DNA of 64,000 bases from NCBI GenBank assembly GCA_041397865.1, contig JAWKVT010000002.1:593194-657193 (forward strand). The letters run 5' to 3'. The position numbers were made by a program, and so were the translations under genes. The DNA comes from TMED27 sp041397865 (lineage in GTDB: Bacteria; Pseudomonadota; Alphaproteobacteria; Micavibrionales; Micavibrionaceae). Positions 49,470 through 57,987 of the stretch are shown here, piece after piece (positions within the stretch are counted from its first letter, which is position 1; the number at the start of each line of letters is the position of its first letter). The notes under the pieces are model-generated. The model had not been told where the DNA came from, did not search any database, and was given only the letters and a program-made list of their open reading frames with translations.

Positions 49470-49943
49470 ATGCGGCGCACCAAGCTCGATAAAATTGATA
49501 AAAAAATTCTGGAAATTTTGCAGGCCGATGGCCGGACAAGCAATGTAGATCTTGCAAAAATTGTCGGCATCTCTGCGCCGCCCTGTCTGCGTCGCGTCCG
49601 GGTGCTTGAGGAATCGGGATATATCAAGGGCTACAACGCGCGGATCGACCCCTCGATTCTGGGATACGGCGTTACGGTGTTCGCCCGCGTCCGTCTGGAA
49701 TCGCAGGCGGAAAAAGACCTAGCCGCCTTTGAACAACTGATGATCGCCCAGCCTATCGTCCGTGAATGCCATATGTTGGCCGGGGATGTGGATTTTATTT
49801 TGCGCATCGTTGCCAAAGACTGGGATTCTTATCAGGAATTCCTGACCAAGGAACTGACCTGTGCGCCGAATGTCGTATCGGTAAAATCCTCGCTCGCCAT
49901 CCGCAGCGCCAAAGACGAACCCGGTGTACCGATTGAGCAGTAG
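49470..49943 (+). CDS. Lrp/AsnC-family transcriptional regulator
   Basis: 157 residues from the ATG at 49470 (MRRTKLDKIDKKILEILQAD). HTH block NVDLAKIVGISAPPCLRRVRVLEESGYIKGY, then the RAM ligand-binding domain (ECHMLAGDVDFILRIVAKDW). A GTG at 49440 would add ten residues. A longer open frame from 48963 runs antisense to the ELM1 gene and is not used. Terminator directly downstream. Confidence 0.92.
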   Translation: MRRTKLDKIDKKILEILQADGRTSNVDLAKIVGISAPPCLRRVRVLEESGYIKGYNARIDPSILGYGVTVFARVRLESQAEKDLAAFEQLMIAQPIVRECHMLAGDVDFILRIVAKDWDSYQEFLTKELTCAPNVVSVKSSLAIRSAKDEPGVPIEQ

Positions 49944-49957
49944 CAGACCCGTTTTCC

Positions 49958-49983
49958 AGCCCCGCTCATGTGGCGGGTTTTCT
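49958..49983 (+). terminator. Intrinsic terminator after the Lrp gene
   Basis: CCCGC-TCATGTG-GCGGG followed by TTTTC. Confidence 0.75.
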
Positions 49984-50039
49984 GCCTAAGCCTTTGATGT
50001 GTATAGGGTGGGCCCGTTCAGTAGCCCCGTTGCCGGAAT

Positions 50040-50513
50040 TTATTTATATTCGACCTTCAGGATTTCGTAATCCCTTGGGCCTTTGGGCGTTTTAATGACC
50101 ACAGAATCGCCTTCCGACTTACCGATAAGCCCGCGCGCGATCGGTGAAGAGATTGAAATCTTTCCGCTTTCCAGATCCGCTTCATAATCGCCGACAATCT
50201 GGTAGGTATGCTCCTCGTCGGTTTCTTCGTCCACAACGGTTACGGTCGCACCGAATTTCACGCTGTCACCGGAAAGCGTAGAAGGATCAATAACTTGTGC
50301 GCGCCCTGTCACGGCCTCAAGCTCTTGAATGCGCCCTTCGATAAAGCTTTGCTGCTCCCGCGCGGCGTGGTATTCCGCGTTTTCGGAAAGGTCGCCATGC
50401 TCGCGCGCACTCGCAATCGCCTCAATCACAGCCGGGCGGCGTACGGATTTCAAATCATGCAGCTCGCTTTCGAGGCTCTCAAACCCTTGTTTTGTAACCG
50501 GAATAGCGTCCAT
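50040..50513 (-). CDS. greA: Transcription elongation factor GreA
   Basis: 157 residues from the ATG at 50513 (MDAIPVTKQGFESLESELHD), the standard length. The coiled-coil tip has the acidic GDLSENAEYHAAREQQ, and the C-terminal FKBP-like domain ends SPIARGLIGKSEGDSVVIKTP. It stimulates cleavage of backtracked RNA in RNA polymerase. The leader contains a terminator-like hairpin 18 bp ahead of the ATG. Confidence 0.97.
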   Translation of the reverse strand: MDAIPVTKQGFESLESELHDLKSVRRPAVIEAIASAREHGDLSENAEYHAAREQQSFIEGRIQELEAVTGRAQVIDPSTLSGDSVKFGATVTVVDEETDEEHTYQIVGDYEADLESGKISISSPIARGLIGKSEGDSVVIKTPKGPRDYEILKVEYK

Positions 50514-50530
50514 ATCACTTCTCTTTTCAT

Positions 50531-50561
50531 AAAAACAAACCCGCCTCAAAAAAGAAGCGGG
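50531..50561 (-). terminator. Terminator-like hairpin in the greA leader
   Basis: On the minus strand CCCGC, a 12-nt loop, GCGGG, then TTTGTTTTT, ending 18 bp before the greA start. carB, the nearest minus-strand gene upstream, is about 450 bp away with a plus-strand gene in between, so the hairpin probably acts on the greA transcript itself. Confidence 0.65.
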
Positions 50562-50629
50562 ATTAGACCCATTGAAACCCAAATTTCAGATTTCGTCAAG
50601 AATCTTATTCGCCAAGGTAAAGCTTGATG

Positions 50630-50658
50630 TTGACATAAGGTTTTGTCTGGTGCTATCA
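50630..50658 (+). promoter_or_regulatory. Promoter of the 98-residue orphan gene
   Basis: TTGACA (50630-50635), 17 bp, CTATCA (50653-50658) preceded by TG. The expected start is about 50665; gene start 50691. Confidence 0.6.
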
Positions 50659-50690
50659 AAAATTTTCTATAGCAAAAAAGGAAGACAATT

Positions 50691-50987
50691 ATGGCGTTGT
50701 ACGAAAGTGCCGGGAAAAAACAGATTCTTATCCAGTTCGGCGGAGCCTCGGACGGAAACATTTCATTTTTACGTGGAGAAACTGCCCGCGCGGCAAAGGT
50801 GGAAACATATGAAGTGAATTCAAAAGATGGAAGTATGAGTTTTCAGGGTAATCCAAAGGCCATTTTTTCTGCTATACAGGAAAGATTCAAGGATGACCAA
50901 AGCAATAGCGTAACGCAAGTATCGGGGGGAACTGACGGTTCAGCCGTGTTTGTTGTTGAACACAAAGAACCGGCAGCGGTACTTTAA
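50691..50987 (+). CDS. Small orphan protein, unknown
   Basis: 98 residues (MALYESAGKKQILIQFGGAS...), with AAAGGAAG before the ATG and its own promoter. Sequence suggests a small alpha/beta protein (ILIQFGG, NISFLRGET, AIFSAIQERFKD, SAVFVVEHK) without membrane or signal segments. No family recognised. It stands alone between divergent greA and the converging carB 3' end. Confidence 0.7.
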   Translation: MALYESAGKKQILIQFGGASDGNISFLRGETARAAKVETYEVNSKDGSMSFQGNPKAIFSAIQERFKDDQSNSVTQVSGGTDGSAVFVVEHKEPAAVL

Positions 50988-51007
50988 AAACGCGGAGAAC
51001 TTTCTTT

Positions 51008-54000
51008 CTAAGCCGCGTCTTTCGCGCCATTCGCCTTCGGAGCCGGGAAATAATCCTGTAGCGCCGTAACGTCTATATCCTTGGCCTTGATCGCACGGAT
51101 AGCCTGCACCGCAGCCCCTGCCGCCGTCAGCAGCGTGTAATACGGGATTTTATTCATCAGCGCCATGCGGCGGATATTGTTTGAATCCGCAACCGCAGCG
51201 GAGCTTTTGGCCGTGGTGTTAATCATCAGCGCAATCTCGCCGTTGATAATAGCATCCAGAATGTGCGGCTGACCTTCCAGCACTTTATTGATGCGTTTGA
51301 CCTTAACCCCGTTTTCATCGAGGTAGCGGCAGGTGCCGCCCGTAGCGATCAGGTCGAACCCCATCTCCTCAAGCTCTTTCGCAATCGGCAGCAGGTTTTC
51401 CTTATCACCCTTTTTCACCGACAAAAACACGGTGCCGGATTTCGGCAGAGACGTTTTCGCAGCCAACTGCGACTTCGCAATCGCATGGGCGAGGTTGCGG
51501 TCGATACCCATCACCTCCCCGGTGGATTTCATTTCCGGGCCGAGCAGGGGTTCCACGCCGGGGAAGCGATCGAACGGGAAAACGGGCGCTTTTACCGCGC
51601 TAAGATCTGTGGGCATGCCCACCAGCATCGCGGCAAAATCAGCCAGCTTTTCACCCGCCATCAATCGCGCGGCAATCTTCGCAACCGGAACGCCCGTGGC
51701 CTTGGCAACAAAGGGAACGGTACGCGAGGCGCGCGGGTTAACCTCGATGAGAAAAATTACATCCTCGCCGGTATCATCATCCTTGCGCACCGCAAATTGT
51801 ACATTCATCAGCCCCACGACTTTAAGCGCTTTGGCAAGCTCAACGGTCTGGCGCTCCAGCTCTTTCACGGTTTCTTTACTGAGGGAATGCGGTGGCAAAA
51901 CACATGCGCTGTCGCCCGAATGCACACCGGCTTCCTCGATATGTTCCATGATCCCCGAAACATAGACCTCGCCATCCGTGTCACATAGCGCATCGACATC
52001 CACTTCGATGGCGCTTTTGAGATAGCGGTCCAGCAAGACCGGGGAGTCGCCCGAAACTTTCACCGCGACGTTGATATAGCGCTTAAGCTCTTCCATGGAA
52101 TGCACGATTTCCATGCCTTGCCCGCCCAGAACATAAGACGGGCGCACAACAAGCGGGAAGCCGATGTTCTCGGCCTGCTCAAACGCCTCTTCCGCCGATG
52201 ATGCCAGGCCGTTGGGCGGCTGTTTCAGTTTCAGCTTATGCACCAGCTTTTGAAAGCGCTCGCGGTCTTCGGCCAGATCAATCGCATCGGGCGATGTGCC
52301 GAGAATGGGAATGCCTTCTTCTTGCAACGCATGGGCAAGCTTTAGCGGAGTCTGCCCGCCGAGCTGCACGATCACGCCTTTGATTTTACCGCTCTGCTCT
52401 TCGGCGCGGATAAGCTCAATCACGTCTTCTTCGGTGAGTGGCTCGAAATACAGCCGGTCGGAGGTATCGTAGTCGGTTGAAACGGTTTCGGGATTGCAGT
52501 TCACCATGATGGTTTCATACCCTGCCTCACGCAGCGCATAGGCGGCATGCACGCAGCAATAATCAAACTCGATCCCTTGCCCGATCCGGTTTGGCCCACC
52601 ACCAAGGATAATGACTTTTTCCTTATCACACGGGTCGATCTCGCTTTCGGCAGGGGTGAGGCCGTCACCCTCGTAGGTTCCGTACATATACGGCGTGCCC
52701 GATGGAATTTCCGCCGCGCAGGTATCCACGCGCTTGTAAACGGGATGGATGTTGTGCGACCAGCGAGCCTTGCGCACATCCTTTTCAGAAACCTTCATAA
52801 TTTTGGCAAGCTGCGCGTCGGAAAAACCTTTTTTCTTCAGGTCCATCCAGCCTTCCGCCGTGGTCGGCAAACCGTTTTCGCGGAAATGCTTTTCAGTTTT
52901 CATCAGATTGTCGATGCGTTCCAGAAACCATTTATCGAATTTACAAAGGTTATAAACCTCATCAATGCTCAGACCTTTATAAAGCCCTTCCGCGATATAA
53001 AGAATGCGTTGCGGCGTCGGGCGGGCGATTTCACTGCGCAACTCGTCTTCTTCGATATCGGGCATGGGTTGCAATCCATCCAACCCTTTTTCCAGCGAGC
53101 GCAGAGCTTTTTGCAAGCTTTCTTCGAAATTCCGGCCAATGGCCATGGCTTCGCCGACCGACTTCATCGCCGTGGTCAGGTTGTTGTCGGTGCCTGAGAA
53201 TTTCTCAAAGGCAAAGCGCGGCACTTTTGTCACCACGTAATCAATGGTCGGCTCGAAAGAGGCGGGCGTTTTGCCGCCCGTAATGTCGTTATCCAGCTCA
53301 TCGAGCGTATAGCCCACCGCCAGCTTCGCCGCGATTTTTGCAATCGGGAAACCTGTGGCTTTGGACGCCAGCGCTGAGGAGCGCGACACGCGCGGGTTCA
53401 TTTCAATCACCACCATACGCCCCGTTTCCGGGTCCATGCCGAACTGCACGTTCGATCCGCCCGTTTCCACGCCAATCTCGCGCAGCACGGCAATCGAGGC
53501 GTTGCGCATGATCTGGTATTCTTTATCGGTGAGCGTCAGGGCAGGGGCCACGGTGATGGAATCACCAGTATGCACGCCCATCGGGTCAATATTTTCAATG
53601 GAACAGATAATGATGCAGTTATCGTTTTTATCGCGCACCACCTCCATCTCATATTCTTTCCAGCCCAAAAGAGACTCGTCAATGAGGACTTCGGTCGTGG
53701 GGGAGGCGTCAAGCCCCTCGCGCACGATCTTCTCAAACTCGGCCTTGTTATAGGCAACGCCGCCGCCGGTCCCGCCCATGGTAAAGGACGGGCGGATAAT
53801 GAGCGGCAAGCCGAACTCTTCCAGAACTTTGCGCGCATCTTCAAGTGTTTGCACAACTTCCGAGCGCGGCGATTCCAGCCCGATCTTCTCCATCGCGTCT
53901 TTAAAGCGTTCGCGGTTCTCCGCCTTGTCGATTACATCGGCGTTCGCGCCGATCATCTCAATTCCAAGCTCTTTAAGGACGCCCATTTCTTCCAAAGCCA

Positions 54001-54298
54001 GCGCGGTGTTTAGCGCCGTCTGCCCGCCCATGGTCGGCAGCAGGGCATCCGGGCGCTCTTTCTCAAGAATTTTCGCCACAACTTTCGGCGTGATCGGCTC
54101 AATATAGGTGGCGTCAGCCATCTCCGGATCGGTCATGATGGTCGCCGGGTTGGAGTTAATCAGGACAATCCGGTAGCCTTCCTCGCGCAAAGCCTTGCAC
54201 GCCTGCGCTCCGGAATAATCAAACTCACACGCTTGACCGATAACGATCGGTCCCGCACCGATGATGCAGATGGATTTTATGTCTGTTCTTTTAGGCAT
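51008..54298 (-). CDS. carB: Carbamoyl-phosphate synthase large subunit
   Basis: 1096 residues, two homologous ATP-grasp halves (each with RPSFTMGGTGGG / RPSYVLGGQGMEI and MNPRVSRSSALASKATG / VNPRASRTVPFVAKATG) and a C-terminal allosteric MGS-like domain (IATGGTCRYLDENG). It makes carbamoyl phosphate from bicarbonate, ammonia (from CarA) and two ATP, for pyrimidine and arginine synthesis. carA lies 3.7 kb upstream rather than adjacent; three other genes fill the gap. Confidence 0.98.
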   Translation of the reverse strand: MPKRTDIKSICIIGAGPIVIGQACEFDYSGAQACKALREEGYRIVLINSNPATIMTDPEMADATYIEPITPKVVAKILEKERPDALLPTMGGQTALNTALALEEMGVLKELGIEMIGANADVIDKAENRERFKDAMEKIGLESPRSEVVQTLEDARKVLEEFGLPLIIRPSFTMGGTGGGVAYNKAEFEKIVREGLDASPTTEVLIDESLLGWKEYEMEVVRDKNDNCIIICSIENIDPMGVHTGDSITVAPALTLTDKEYQIMRNASIAVLREIGVETGGSNVQFGMDPETGRMVVIEMNPRVSRSSALASKATGFPIAKIAAKLAVGYTLDELDNDITGGKTPASFEPTIDYVVTKVPRFAFEKFSGTDNNLTTAMKSVGEAMAIGRNFEESLQKALRSLEKGLDGLQPMPDIEEDELRSEIARPTPQRILYIAEGLYKGLSIDEVYNLCKFDKWFLERIDNLMKTEKHFRENGLPTTAEGWMDLKKKGFSDAQLAKIMKVSEKDVRKARWSHNIHPVYKRVDTCAAEIPSGTPYMYGTYEGDGLTPAESEIDPCDKEKVIILGGGPNRIGQGIEFDYCCVHAAYALREAGYETIMVNCNPETVSTDYDTSDRLYFEPLTEEDVIELIRAEEQSGKIKGVIVQLGGQTPLKLAHALQEEGIPILGTSPDAIDLAEDRERFQKLVHKLKLKQPPNGLASSAEEAFEQAENIGFPLVVRPSYVLGGQGMEIVHSMEELKRYINVAVKVSGDSPVLLDRYLKSAIEVDVDALCDTDGEVYVSGIMEHIEEAGVHSGDSACVLPPHSLSKETVKELERQTVELAKALKVVGLMNVQFAVRKDDDTGEDVIFLIEVNPRASRTVPFVAKATGVPVAKIAARLMAGEKLADFAAMLVGMPTDLSAVKAPVFPFDRFPGVEPLLGPEMKSTGEVMGIDRNLAHAIAKSQLAAKTSLPKSGTVFLSVKKGDKENLLPIAKELEEMGFDLIATGGTCRYLDENGVKVKRINKVLEGQPHILDAIINGEIALMINTTAKSSAAVADSNNIRRMALMNKIPYYTLLTAAGAAVQAIRAIKAKDIDVTALQDYFPAPKANGAKDAA

Positions 54299-54411
54299 GA
54301 AGTCTCGGTCCGTTCACATGTTTTTATTAAATAGGCCCGAGAACGATTGTGTAATTGAAAATGCAGATATCTTCAACAATAAAATACTTTTTATTAAGTT
54401 TGTCTTTAACC

Positions 54412-55464
54412 CTAACGCTCGGAAGTCGGGTTCGGGTATGTTTTTCCGTCGGATGAAAAGGAGCCGGTCAGAGTGCGTTTTATTGTTTTGTCTGATATGT
54501 CAAGGGTGGCCGCAGCATCCTTCCTGGAGCCGTGGCAAATCTCTAAAATATGAGAAAACAACATCCTTTTTATATCCTCATAGGTCGCGCCTGTATCAAC
54601 AGCACCTTGCGCGAGTGCTTGTATAGCCTTCTCCATCTGGTCTTGCGGTGAAGGAGGGATGCCGTTTGGAAAAAGTGAGTGAATATGAGAGTTCAGGTCA
54701 AGCTTTCCAAGAACGGAATAGCGCTCCATTGCAGCGCGAAGGCCGCGGATATTGTCCGGCCATTCATGGTCTGTTAACAGACTCATGTCTTCTTGTGTGA
54801 GGCTTAGCGCTTCTTTGCGTGTTGGCGTCATATTTTTGCAAAAGTCATCCAGAAGGTTTTGTGCCAGCATGGGGATATCTTCTTTTCGTTCTCTCAAAGG
54901 AGGAATTCTATAGGCGAAGGTGTGAATCCGGCTCAGCAGGTCATCGCGGAAAATATTTTGATGAACCATTTGTAGAAGGTTTTTATTAGTTGCACAAACC
55001 ATAAAAAACTTTGAAGTCAGTGTTTGGATTCCACCGATAGGACGAAATTCATGTTCACCTTCTACGGCTGTTAAGAGTTGTGATTGGACATCAAGCGGCA
55101 TATCACCAATTTCATCAAGAAAAAGTACGCCTTTATCCGCTTGTTGCAGATAACCTTGATGGTCATTGTAGGCTCCTGTAAAAGCCCCCTTTTTATGGCC
55201 AAAGAGTAAGGGGGCAGCCATGTCCTTCATCAATGTCGAGCAATTGACATGGATAAAGGGGCCACGAGCAGCCCATGAAAATTTATGGGCAAGCCGGGCA
55301 AGGTGCGTTTTCCCACTGCCCGGCTCACCTACGAGCAAAAGGGTATCGCTGTGTTGAGCGACTTGTGCCAGATCATCATATAAAGCTTGCATCGCAGGTG
55401 AGCTTGTTTGCGGGAGGCTGGTTGTGTTGCGGCTATTGTCTGCAAAAGTGGAGGAAGGAACCAT
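54412..55464 (-). CDS. Sigma-54-interacting AAA+ ATPase without sensor domain
   Basis: 350 residues from the ATG at 55464, which has GAGGG upstream. Walker A GEPGSGKT (46-53), the sigma-54 contact loop GAFTGA (93-98), Walker B LFLDEIGD (about 115), arginine-finger region SRIHTFAYRIPPLRERKED, and a C-terminal Fis-like HTH (SRKDAAATLDISDKTIKRTL). Only about 25 residues precede the ATPase core, so there is no receiver, GAF or PAS domain. Such activators are controlled by partner proteins or by expression. No sigma-54 (-24/-12) promoter was recognised nearby. It lies between carB and the SulP gene. Confidence 0.88.
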   Translation of the reverse strand: MVPSSTFADNSRNTTSLPQTSSPAMQALYDDLAQVAQHSDTLLLVGEPGSGKTHLARLAHKFSWAARGPFIHVNCSTLMKDMAAPLLFGHKKGAFTGAYNDHQGYLQQADKGVLFLDEIGDMPLDVQSQLLTAVEGEHEFRPIGGIQTLTSKFFMVCATNKNLLQMVHQNIFRDDLLSRIHTFAYRIPPLRERKEDIPMLAQNLLDDFCKNMTPTRKEALSLTQEDMSLLTDHEWPDNIRGLRAAMERYSVLGKLDLNSHIHSLFPNGIPPSPQDQMEKAIQALAQGAVDTGATYEDIKRMLFSHILEICHGSRKDAAATLDISDKTIKRTLTGSFSSDGKTYPNPTSER

Positions 55465-55680
55465 GGAAACCCTCAATCAATACTCTTTTTATCTGTTTAG
55501 TGTAGAATTTTTTTATGGTAAAGGTCGATGCGTGTCAATAGCTTTCACACCCACAAAAAATTCTATAAGAAATACAGTGTTTTTTTGTAAATGAGGTTTT
55601 GTTTAAGACGCTGTTTTGGGTCTGTACTATGCAACAAAGAAAAGTTATTGGTACGGATATGAATGAGAGGAGATCAAGCG

Positions 55681-57345
55681 GTGTCTCAATTTACGCCAAA
55701 GATCATTACAATTTTTAAAAAAGGCTACGGCCTTCCCGACTTAAAAGCCGATATGGTTGCCGGGCTGACGGTGGCTATCGTTGCTTTGCCTTTGGCGATG
55801 GCTTTGGCGATAGCCAGCGGAGCCTCTCCCGATAAGGGGTTGTTAACGGCTGTTGTTGCCGGTTTCCTGATTTCTTTGCTCGGCGGGTCGCGCGTTCAAA
55901 TCGGAGGGCCGACCGGTGCATTTGTGGTTGTCGTCTTTAACGTCATTGCCCATCATGGCTATGACGGATTGATTCTGGCGACGCTGATGGCCGGAATGAT
56001 ATTGGTTGTTGCCGGATATGCCCGTATGGGGCAGGTCATAAAGTTCATACCGCATCCCGTGGTTACAGGTTTTACCGCAGGTATCGCGGTTATTATTGCC
56101 ACATCGCAGGTGAAGGATTTTTTGGGCTTGCGTCTGGATGAAGTTCCTGCGGAGGTTATTCCCAAATGGATGGCCTATTTTTCAAACCTTGATACCGTAA
56201 ATTATGCCGCGCTGAGCATAGGGGCCGGATCTTTAATGTTGATTGTAATATTGCGGCGTTTCGCCCCGCGGCTTCCCGGTTTTTTGTTTGCTGTGGTCGT
56301 GTTTTCTGTGTTGACGCAAGTGTTGCATATTCCTGTTGAAACCGTTGGCTCGCGTTTTCCCGATATTTCATCCGGGTTTCCTATGCCGGCTTTGCCGGAG
56401 ATCAGCTTTGCAAAAGTTCAGGAAGTGCTTCCTTCTGCGTTCACCATTGCGTTTCTGGCAGGGATTGAAGCCCTGCTTTCCGCCATGGTGGCAGACGGTA
56501 TGGCCGGGTATAAACACCGCTCCAATCAGGAGTTGGTCGGGCAGGGGGTTGCAAATATTGCATCGGCCTTTTTTGGTGGGTTACCTGCCACAGGAGCGAT
56601 AGCCAGAACGGCAACCAATATAAAAGCCGGGGGAAAAACACCGGTTGCGGGCATATTTCATGCCGGTTTTTTGCTGATATTTATCCTGTTTGGCATGGAT
56701 GCTGTGCAGTTTGTGCCGATGGCCACTTTGGCGGCCATCCTTTTTCTGGTGTCGTGGGGGATGAGCGAGATCAAACACTTCATCCATATTTTCAGGCTTT
56801 CTGCAAGCGACCGCGCCGTACTGCTTCTGACATTCTTTTTGACGGTTCTGGTCGATTTGACCGTGGCTATTGGCGTGGGCGTAACGCTGACGTCTCTTTT
56901 GTTTATGAAGCAGATGAGCAGTTCGGTCAGCATGTCGTTTGATAAGGCTGTGCGTTCCGGCAACGAAGAAGAGTTTGAAGATCAACGCGGGGATTTGCCG
57001 CCCGGGGTCGAGGTTTTTCTTATTTCCGGGCCTATCTTTTTCGGGGTGGCCGGAGATCTTCTGGATATGCTCAACCGTATGGGGCAGATTCCCAGAGTTT
57101 TGGTTATCCGGATGCGTTTTGTCCCGTTTCTGGATGCGACAGGCGTAGCGGCGCTGGAAAACCTGATGCGGGAATGCCACGGCAAAGGGATTGCCGTGAT
57201 TTTTTCCGCAGTTCAGCCGCAGCCGATGACGATGCTCTCAAAAGCTGAGTTCGGCCCCGCCAAAAGCGCTATACGCTATGCTGACAGTTATAGCGCTGCG
57301 ATCAAGATGGCAGAGGAAGACATCCGGCAGGAAAACGCAGGTTAA
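55681..57345 (+). CDS. SulP-family anion transporter with STAS domain
   Basis: About 554 residues from the GTG at 55681, which has AGGAGA at good spacing; an ATG at 55663 would add six. Core membrane domain with DLKADMVAGLTVAIVALPLAM, the substrate-site stretch GGSRVQIGGPTGAFVVVV, and GGLPATGAIARTATN; the STAS domain spans about 430-550 (VFLISGPIFFGVAGDLLDML, MRFVPFLDATGVAALENL). SulP proteins carry sulfate, bicarbonate or carboxylates. Convergent with a carbonic anhydrase gene 3 bp away, so bicarbonate is the favoured substrate; sulfate is not excluded. Confidence 0.9.
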   Translation: MSQFTPKIITIFKKGYGLPDLKADMVAGLTVAIVALPLAMALAIASGASPDKGLLTAVVAGFLISLLGGSRVQIGGPTGAFVVVVFNVIAHHGYDGLILATLMAGMILVVAGYARMGQVIKFIPHPVVTGFTAGIAVIIATSQVKDFLGLRLDEVPAEVIPKWMAYFSNLDTVNYAALSIGAGSLMLIVILRRFAPRLPGFLFAVVVFSVLTQVLHIPVETVGSRFPDISSGFPMPALPEISFAKVQEVLPSAFTIAFLAGIEALLSAMVADGMAGYKHRSNQELVGQGVANIASAFFGGLPATGAIARTATNIKAGGKTPVAGIFHAGFLLIFILFGMDAVQFVPMATLAAILFLVSWGMSEIKHFIHIFRLSASDRAVLLLTFFLTVLVDLTVAIGVGVTLTSLLFMKQMSSSVSMSFDKAVRSGNEEEFEDQRGDLPPGVEVFLISGPIFFGVAGDLLDMLNRMGQIPRVLVIRMRFVPFLDATGVAALENLMRECHGKGIAVIFSAVQPQPMTMLSKAEFGPAKSAIRYADSYSAAIKMAEEDIRQENAG

Positions 57346-57348
57346 GCG

Positions 57349-57984
57349 CTATACCGGCGTTGACGGCTCTTGAGTTTCAGCGAGCGGGATAAACATGTTT
57401 TCTGTCGGGCTGTACTCAAGGAGCGCGCCTTCATGAAGATCAAAGAGCCAGGGCTTGATAACGACTCGATGTTCTTGAACCGCCTTGGCCACGGAAGGGT
57501 AGGATAGCAGGTTTTTTGCACTCAGGAGTACGATTTGTTCCTCTGTGGCGCGGTAGATGCACGTTTCGTCGCCGGATTCCGTTTGAGCTTTGGCCTTTTC
57601 CAGCCCGGAGCATGCGACCTCGACAAAACCTGATATTTCCTCGTCCTCTATGTTTTCGACCAAAGCTTTCACCGCGCCGCAATTCGTGTGTCCCAGCACG
57701 ATAATGGTTTCAACTTTGTTGTATTCCAGTGCGAATTGTAGCGCTGCTGCAAGCGCGGTGCCTTGTTTGTAGGGCCGTACGATCGCCCCCATCGCTTTAT
57801 GTGCAAAAAACGTGCCCGGTGCGGGGTTGAAAATAAAGCCGGGATTGGCTCGGGAGTCGATACAGGAAATAATAAAGTATTTAGGGTGTTGGCCGTCGCG
57901 AATGAGGGCGGGCATGCTCGCGGATTTGCTTTCATATTCCTTTTTTCGGAAAAGCTTGAAGCCCTCGATAAGCTGTCTGGTCAT
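57349..57984 (-). CDS. Beta-class carbonic anhydrase
   Basis: 211 residues. Zinc ligands and catalytic dyad: Cys and Asp-Arg in ISCIDSRANP (about 39-48) and His-x-x-Cys in VLGHTNCGAVKALV (about 97-110). FAHKAMGAIVRPYKQG matches the HxxGN-like strand region with Met-Gly in place of the usual Asn segment. It interconverts CO2 and bicarbonate. The ATG lies 3 bp after the carA stop, so it is cotranscribed with carA, whose partner enzyme consumes bicarbonate. Confidence 0.92.
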   Translation of the reverse strand: MTRQLIEGFKLFRKKEYESKSASMPALIRDGQHPKYFIISCIDSRANPGFIFNPAPGTFFAHKAMGAIVRPYKQGTALAAALQFALEYNKVETIIVLGHTNCGAVKALVENIEDEEISGFVEVACSGLEKAKAQTESGDETCIYRATEEQIVLLSAKNLLSYPSVAKAVQEHRVVIKPWLFDLHEGALLEYSPTENMFIPLAETQEPSTPV

Positions 57985-57987
57985 GCC

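Noticed and set aside
55465..55680. Sigma-54 promoter between the ATPase and SulP genes
   Set aside because: No TGGCAC-N5-TTGCA-like pair on either strand.
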